27,346 nt of DNA from an uncultured Chitinophagaceae bacterium (GTDB taxonomy: Bacteria > Bacteroidota > Bacteroidia > Chitinophagales > Chitinophagaceae). Location: contig CAMPGG010000008.1 of assembly GCA_946885335.1 (NCBI GenBank), forward strand, positions 1 through 27,346, read 5' to 3'. The notes beneath the pieces are model-generated. The model did no database searches. It saw only the letters and a program-made list of their open reading frames with translations, and was not told where the DNA came from. Shown here piece by piece: positions 23,063 through 27,346 of the stretch. Position 1 is the first letter of the stretch; every line of letters begins with the position of its first letter. The translations under genes were made by a program, and so were the position numbers.

Positions 23063-24280
23063 ATGAAGCGCAATAAAATGTTTCCATTAAAAGGGTCGGT
23101 GCAACATTATAGCTGGGGAGGAACCACTTACCTGCCTGCATTACTTAATATTGAAAATCCAAACCACGAACCTTTTGCAGAATATTGGCTGGGGGCACAC
23201 GATAAAGCTCCTTCATTGGTTGAAACAAATGGTGATGCGATTCCTTTAAATAAATATATTGAACAGTCACCCGTTGAAACGTTGGGAGATAATATCGCCA
23301 CAAATTTTCATCGCTTGCCTTATCTTTTAAAGATCCTTGATGTAAAAGATATGCTAAGCATACAGGTTCATCCATCAAGAAAATATGCCGAAGCTGCTTA
23401 TAAAAAAGAAAACGAAATGGGCATTTCGTTAGATGCACCAAATCGTAATTATAAAGATGATAACCATAAGCCTGAACTGATGGTTGCATTAAGTGAGTTT
23501 TGGTTACTGCATGGTTTTAAAGAAGCCTCAGTCTTAACTAATACATTGAAATCTGTAAAAGAATTAAAACCGCTATTAAAAATTTTTAGCGGTAAAGGAT
23601 ATGAAGGTCTGTATCGTTATGTAATGGAAATGCCACAGGATAAAGTGAATGAAATGCTGCAACCATTATTGAAACGTATTATTCCGGCTTATCATCAGCA
23701 ACTATTAAAAAAAGAAGATGCGGATTTTTGGGCGGCAAGGGCTGCGCAAACATTTAATGTTACGCCGGATATTGATCGGGGCATTTTTTCAATTTACTTA
23801 TTCAACCTGGTTCATTTGCAACCCGGTGAAGCCATTTACCAGGCGGCGGGAATTTTACATGCTTACCTGGAAGGTCAGAATGTAGAGATCATGGCCAATT
23901 CTGATAATGTTTTGCGTGGTGGATTAACACCCAAACATGTTGATGTAAATGAACTGATGAACCTGGTAAAATTTAAGGAAGTAAAACCAGCAATTATCCG
24001 TCCGAAGAAAGACAACATGGAAACAGTTTATAGTACACCGGCAAAAGATTTTGAATTAACGGGCTATCAATTAAAAAAGAATGATTCCATCAGCAGGGAG
24101 TCGTCAACAACGGAGATCATCCTGGTTTTAGCCGGTGAGATTTTATTAAAAGAAGGGAAGAATCAGCTATTATTAAAAACCGGGGAATCTGCCGTCATAT
24201 TTTATAATACTGGTATAAAAATTAAAGCCATGGCTCAAAGCCAGTGCTATCTTGCTTCTGCGCCTGTTAACAAGCGTTAA
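23063..24280 (+). CDS. manA: Mannose-6-phosphate isomerase, class I
   Basis: 405 aa cytosolic zinc enzyme that interconverts mannose 6-phosphate and fructose 6-phosphate, linking mannose use and GDP-mannose synthesis to glycolysis. Zinc ligands Q101 and H103 (SIQVHPS), E138 (HKPEL) and H266 (GILHAYLEG) are all present, and R285 in DNVLRGGLTPKHVD is the catalytic Arg. The N-terminal MFPLKGSVQHYSWGG is typical, as is the C-terminal cupin (about 320-400). The ATG at 23063 is preceded by AGGA. An alternative ATG five codons on is possible. Monocistronic by appearance, divergent from yraN. Confidence 0.96.
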   Translation: MKRNKMFPLKGSVQHYSWGGTTYLPALLNIENPNHEPFAEYWLGAHDKAPSLVETNGDAIPLNKYIEQSPVETLGDNIATNFHRLPYLLKILDVKDMLSIQVHPSRKYAEAAYKKENEMGISLDAPNRNYKDDNHKPELMVALSEFWLLHGFKEASVLTNTLKSVKELKPLLKIFSGKGYEGLYRYVMEMPQDKVNEMLQPLLKRIIPAYHQQLLKKEDADFWAARAAQTFNVTPDIDRGIFSIYLFNLVHLQPGEAIYQAAGILHAYLEGQNVEIMANSDNVLRGGLTPKHVDVNELMNLVKFKEVKPAIIRPKKDNMETVYSTPAKDFELTGYQLKKNDSISRESSTTEIILVLAGEILLKEGKNQLLLKTGESAVIFYNTGIKIKAMAQSQCYLASAPVNKR

Positions 24281-24311
24281 TAACTTAGCTCCATTTTTTA
24301 ATCATTTCAGT

Positions 24312-24319
24312 TATTTTTG
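24312..24319 (+). promoter_or_regulatory. Possible -7 box upstream of the DUF6580 gene
   Basis: TATTTTTG matches TAnnTTTG exactly but lies 76 nt before the ATG, and no TTG stands at the usual distance. The leader would be long; no riboswitch-like fold was recognised in it. Confidence 0.3.
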
Positions 24320-24395
24320 CATAATTATAATTGAATAACCACTGTGACGATTATTTGCGATTACATTTTGACTTAAAAACAAATAAAATAAACAA

Positions 24396-24962
24396 ATGAA
24401 ACTTAATAAAACTATACTGGCCATTTTTGGATTGATGTTGATCGTGGCTTCTGTTTACCGGGTTTGGGATGATCGTCCACTTGGATTTGCTCCCCAGATT
24501 GCTATCGCTGTTTTTGCAGGCGCTGTTTTGAAAGATAAAAGATGGGCCATCCTTATTCCACTTTTATCAATGTTCATATCAGATCTGTTATTCCAGGTAT
24601 TGTTTTCATTTAATTTAAGTGTAATGCCCGGCTTTTATGAAGGACAGGTAACCAATTATATTTTATTTGCAGGAATGGTGGTATTTGGATTGATGATCAG
24701 GAAGATTAACTGGGTTAAAATTGCAGCCGCTTCAATAGCAGCACCAACAACCTATTTTATCATTTCAAACTTTTTAGTTTGGATGGGTGGGGGTGGATTG
24801 TACAGGCCAAAAACTTTAGAAGGCTTGATGATGTGTTATAATGATGCATTACCATTTTACCGTGGAAGTTTAGCTGCAACCCTTTTCTTTTCAGCTGTAT
24901 TTTTTGGTACCTATTTCTTAGTGAAGAAAATGCAGGAAGCTAAAGAACATAAACTGGCTTAA
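24396..24962 (+). CDS. DUF6580 family integral membrane protein
   Basis: 188 aa with about five hydrophobic helices and a Lys-rich C-terminus (KKMQEAKEHKLA). Landmarks of the family by recollection: LGFAPQIAIAVFAGAVLKDKRWAILIPLLSMFISDL, a Gly-rich WMGGGGLYRPKTLEGLMMCYNDALPFYRGSLAATLFF segment, and a final helix. The arrangement resembles substrate-binding (S) components of ECF transporters, but no energising subunit is encoded here, so transport and substrate are guesses. Followed by a strong terminator, so transcribed alone. Confidence 0.8.
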   Translation: MKLNKTILAIFGLMLIVASVYRVWDDRPLGFAPQIAIAVFAGAVLKDKRWAILIPLLSMFISDLLFQVLFSFNLSVMPGFYEGQVTNYILFAGMVVFGLMIRKINWVKIAAASIAAPTTYFIISNFLVWMGGGGLYRPKTLEGLMMCYNDALPFYRGSLAATLFFSAVFFGTYFLVKKMQEAKEHKLA

Positions 24963-24984
24963 ATCTATTATCAATATAGAATGG

Positions 24985-25010
24985 ATCCCGGTCTTTGGCC
25001 GGGATTTTTT
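24985..25010 (+). terminator. Rho-independent terminator of the DUF6580 gene
   Basis: Stem ATCCCGG (24985-24991) / CCGGGAT (24999-25005), 7-nt loop, then six T. It lies 22 bp after the stop codon. Confidence 0.88.
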
Positions 25011-25042
25011 ATTTGTATGCACAAGTAATGCAGGAATAATTG

Positions 25043-25062
25043 TATCACCGGTTTTGGTGATA
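25043..25062. promoter_or_regulatory. Inverted repeat upstream of the alpha/beta hydrolase
   Basis: TATCACC (25043-25049), 6-nt centre GGTTTT, GGTGATA (25056-25062): a perfect 7-bp inverted repeat 67 bp before the ATG at 25130. It has no T tract and follows a true terminator, so an operator is more likely than a second terminator. Confidence 0.35.
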
Positions 25063-25129
25063 AATACTCACTCTTTCGGTTATTTTTTCCCGCTTATTAT
25101 TTTCAAAACTTTACTGAAAATTTAAAGCG

Positions 25130-26023
25130 ATGAAAATAATATTCATAACTGCGGCACTTTCCATATTCATGCATGGAAATAATTATGAACCCATTCAGAT
25201 AACGAATGTTTCATTTAGGCTAACAGAGAAGTCAATCATGCTTTCAACCGGAATTAAACTTCACTATGTTGAGCATGGCAATTCCAGCGGTGTACCGGTG
25301 GTTTTATTGCATGGATACACTGATTCATGGAGATCTTTTGAAAAAGTGTTGCCATTACTTCCGTTAAATATGCATGTCTTTGCCATTTCACAAAGGGGTC
25401 ATGGAAATTCCTCCAAACCGGAAAATGGATATGATTCAAAATCTATAGCAAGTGACCTGGCTGCATTTATCACACAAAAAAAATTAGGACCAGTGATTGT
25501 TGCAGGTCACTCCTGGGGAGGAATGATTGCCCAGCAATTTGCGTTAGATTATCCAAACCTGGTGAAATCGATAATAATTGTTAGTTCCGGGGCAGCATTT
25601 AAAGATAATCCTGGCATACCTGAATTCGTGGAGGAAATTAAAAATCTCCGGGATTCAGTCAGTTTTCAATTTGCTTCTGACTTTCAGCATAGCACGTTGG
25701 CGGTACCAATAGACAGTTTGTATTTTAATGAACTTATTAAGGAAAGCAATAAAGTTCCACTGCATGTTTGGAAATCTGTTGCAGATGAAATAATGCATAC
25801 AGACCTGGTGCCCCGGTTAAGTAGCATTCAGGTTCCTGTATTAATAATTTGGGGTGATAAGGATTATATATGCCCTAAAGAAAGTCAGGAAATTTTATTG
25901 AAAGGAATAAAAAATGCCAGGTTGGTTATTTACGAAGGAACTGGTCATGCTTTGCATTGGGAACAACCAAAAAAATTTGCTGATGACCTGGTAGCTTTTG
26001 TTCAGCACAGCACGAAATCGTAA
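25130..26023 (+). CDS. Alpha/beta hydrolase, probably exported
   Basis: 297 aa. The first 15 residues (MKIIFITAALSIFMH) form a short apolar stretch that may be a signal peptide. The start could also be M37 (MLSTGIKLHYVEHG), which would give a cytosolic enzyme, so localisation is unsure. Catalytic triad: Ser128 in GHSWGG (126-131), Asp243 or Asp245 in WGDKD, His273 in GTGHALHWEQP. HG at 61-62 supplies the oxyanion hole. Typical of epoxide hydrolase/esterase-like folds; substrate unknown. Independent unit after the terminator at 24985-25010, and 64 bp before the next gene on the same strand, so possibly co-transcribed with it. Confidence 0.9.
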   Translation: MKIIFITAALSIFMHGNNYEPIQITNVSFRLTEKSIMLSTGIKLHYVEHGNSSGVPVVLLHGYTDSWRSFEKVLPLLPLNMHVFAISQRGHGNSSKPENGYDSKSIASDLAAFITQKKLGPVIVAGHSWGGMIAQQFALDYPNLVKSIIIVSSGAAFKDNPGIPEFVEEIKNLRDSVSFQFASDFQHSTLAVPIDSLYFNELIKESNKVPLHVWKSVADEIMHTDLVPRLSSIQVPVLIIWGDKDYICPKESQEILLKGIKNARLVIYEGTGHALHWEQPKKFADDLVAFVQHSTKS

Positions 26024-26087
26024 ACCATAATTCATTTTCCTTTTTACAATTTTTTATCAAAAACGATTAACCATTAAACCATTTGTT

Positions 26088-26882
26088 ATGCCTACTCCAT
26101 TAGAGATTTTATTAGATCCTGTTTCATTGATTATCCTGTCCATTTACCTGTTGCTGATTTTGTGGGAAGCATTTTTTCCAGCAAGGAAATTACCCTACAT
26201 CGCTTTTTGGAAATTGAAAGGGATTTTATTCTTCTTCATGTTTTTTTTCCTTTCATCATACCTGCCATTGATGTATGCAAAATGGTTACCTACTTCCCAA
26301 CTGATTGACCTGTCGAATTGGGGATTATTGCCAGCAGGTTTATTGGGAATTGCTTTGTATGAACTGGGTGTATATACCTGGCACCGGGCAATGCATAAAA
26401 ATAATTTGCTTTGGAGAATCTTTCACCAGATGCACCATAGTGCGGAACGCCTGGATACTTACGGAGCTTTTTATTTTAGTTTATTTGATATGGTAGGATT
26501 TACTGTATTGGGCACTGTTTGTTTTTCATTTATTGCAGGACTTTCACCCCAATCAATTACCATCGTGCTATTGGTCACTAATTTCTTCAGCATATTTCAA
26601 CATGCTAATATCAAAACACCAAAATGGTTAGGTTATATTATTCAAAGACCGGAAAGTCATGCAATACATCATGCAAGAGGCATTCATGCATATAATTATT
26701 CTGATCTTCCGCTCTTTGATATCCTGTTCGGCACTTTTAGAAATCCTGAAAATTATATGTATAAAACCGGGTTTTATGATGGAGCATCAGATCGAATTAT
26801 TGAGATGCATTTATTTAAAGACATCAGTTCTGAAGAAGAAAGTCAAATGGTCAGCCGGAATAGTTCTTTATTGGTTGATTAA
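26088..26882 (+). CDS. Sterol desaturase/fatty acid hydroxylase family protein
   Basis: 264-aa di-iron membrane enzyme that hydroxylates or desaturates lipid chains. The eight-histidine pattern is complete: HRAMH (H99, H103), HQMHH (H113, H116, H117), H172 and HAIHH (H191, H194, H195). Hydrophobic segments are at about 12-30, 45-64, 80-97 and 133-170. SDLPLFDILFGTFRNP after the last His cluster is typical. The substrate is unknown; bacterial members act on fatty acids, sphingolipids, hopanoids or carotenoids. It lies 64 bp after the hydrolase gene and converges on rnhA with 29 bp between stops. Confidence 0.92.
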   Translation: MPTPLEILLDPVSLIILSIYLLLILWEAFFPARKLPYIAFWKLKGILFFFMFFFLSSYLPLMYAKWLPTSQLIDLSNWGLLPAGLLGIALYELGVYTWHRAMHKNNLLWRIFHQMHHSAERLDTYGAFYFSLFDMVGFTVLGTVCFSFIAGLSPQSITIVLLVTNFFSIFQHANIKTPKWLGYIIQRPESHAIHHARGIHAYNYSDLPLFDILFGTFRNPENYMYKTGFYDGASDRIIEMHLFKDISSEEESQMVSRNSSLLVD

Positions 26883-26911
26883 TGATTGGATAAAATAAAT
26901 TCAATTGATTA

Positions 26912-27346
26912 TTAAAACAGGTCAGATGTTGTTTCAATACCGGGTTCGTATCCAATATCATCCAGTAAATTATCTCCATCAGCCGCTGTGGTAGCTAGTA
27001 TATCGCAGCGGTTATTGAATATATTTTCTGCATGACCTTTTACCCAAACAAAATCAATATCAAAGTTGCGGGCCAAATTGTGATAGCGCATCCAAAGGTC
27101 TTTGTTTTTTTTACCGCCTTTAAAATTGGTAGCAATCCATTTATTCAACCAGCCAAGGGTAACCGCTTTTACAATGTATTGGCTGTCGCTGTAAACTGTA
27201 ACTTTCATGCCTGGCTTTTTCAATGCTTCCAGTCCTGCGATTACTGCCATCAGTTCCATACGGTTATTGGTGGTGCGTTTGTAACCCTGGGAAAGTTCTT
27301 TTTTATGTGAGCCACTCATCAGGATTGTCCCATAACCTCCCGGACC
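26912..27346 (-). CDS. rnhA: Ribonuclease HI, 5' end outside the window
   Basis: Degrades the RNA strand of RNA-DNA hybrids. The frame stays open to the right edge: the nine codons before the internal ATG at 27319 encode GPGGYGTIL, the conserved sequence after the first catalytic Asp (TDGAARGNPGPGG in homologues). So the true start and the first metal-binding Asp lie beyond 27346. The remaining active-site acids are present: Glu in NNRMELMA, Asp in YSDSQYI and Asp in NNRCDILA. The basic loop WIATNFKGGKKNKDLW also matches. The C-terminus ends IETTSDLF. Converges on the hydroxylase gene. Confidence 0.95.
   Translation of the reverse strand, partial: GPGGYGTILMSGSHKKELSQGYKRTTNNRMELMAVIAGLEALKKPGMKVTVYSDSQYIVKAVTLGWLNKWIATNFKGGKKNKDLWMRYHNLARNFDIDFVWVKGHAENIFNNRCDILATTAADGDNLLDDIGYEPGIETTSDLF

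Overview
The window is chromosomal DNA from a Bacteroidota bacterium, most likely of the Chitinophagaceae or a close relative. Evidence: AT-rich spacers without clear Shine-Dalgarno sequences, several boxes close to the Bacteroidota -7 consensus TAnnTTTG, and protein families typical of the phylum (DUF3078, DUF2911, PorT-like barrel, CarboxypepD_reg modules followed by a SusC-like EVVVTGYG motif, and an EF-G2-type translocase). I see no rRNA, tRNA, CRISPR array, insertion sequence or prophage. The only recombinase is the housekeeping XerD type.

Left part (1-6560): dnaG on the minus strand. Then, on the plus strand, a coiled-coil protein, an EF-G paralogue (fusA2 type) and a run of small uncharacterised genes (192, 76 and 85 aa), plus a 39-aa membrane protein on the minus strand. 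The promoter regions of this run hold paired palindromes that look like operators. Rho-independent terminators end the EF-G2 unit and the small-gene run.

Middle part (6580-15570): a PorT-like outer-membrane barrel, a DUF3078 protein, a gamma-glutamyltranspeptidase lipoprotein and a CheY-like response regulator. Next comes a tightly coupled operon: secreted PIG-L deacetylase, 55-aa two-TM protein, 41-aa one-TM protein, SSS-family sodium symporter. The two small proteins join their neighbours by TAATG and ATGA overlaps. A degenerate 21-bp tandem repeat and a terminator follow.

Right part (15599-27346): a DUF2911 protein, then an ECF sigma factor with an anti-sigma-like membrane protein. The sigma gene diverges from a YfbK-like vWA protein. 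Both the anti-sigma-like and the vWA protein carry a SusC-type N-terminal module without a barrel. Then xerD with an upstream lipoprotein gene, a YkgJ-type cysteine-cluster protein, yraN, manA, a DUF6580 membrane protein, an alpha/beta hydrolase, a fatty acid hydroxylase/sterol desaturase family protein, and an RNase HI gene cut by the window end.

Most of the window is ordinary core genome. The points most worth a second look are the EF-G2 with Tyr in place of the GTPase histidine, the paired palindromes, the hidden tiny membrane proteins, and the sigma/anti-sigma/vWA locus, where sigma and anti-sigma share one reading frame separated by a single TAG.
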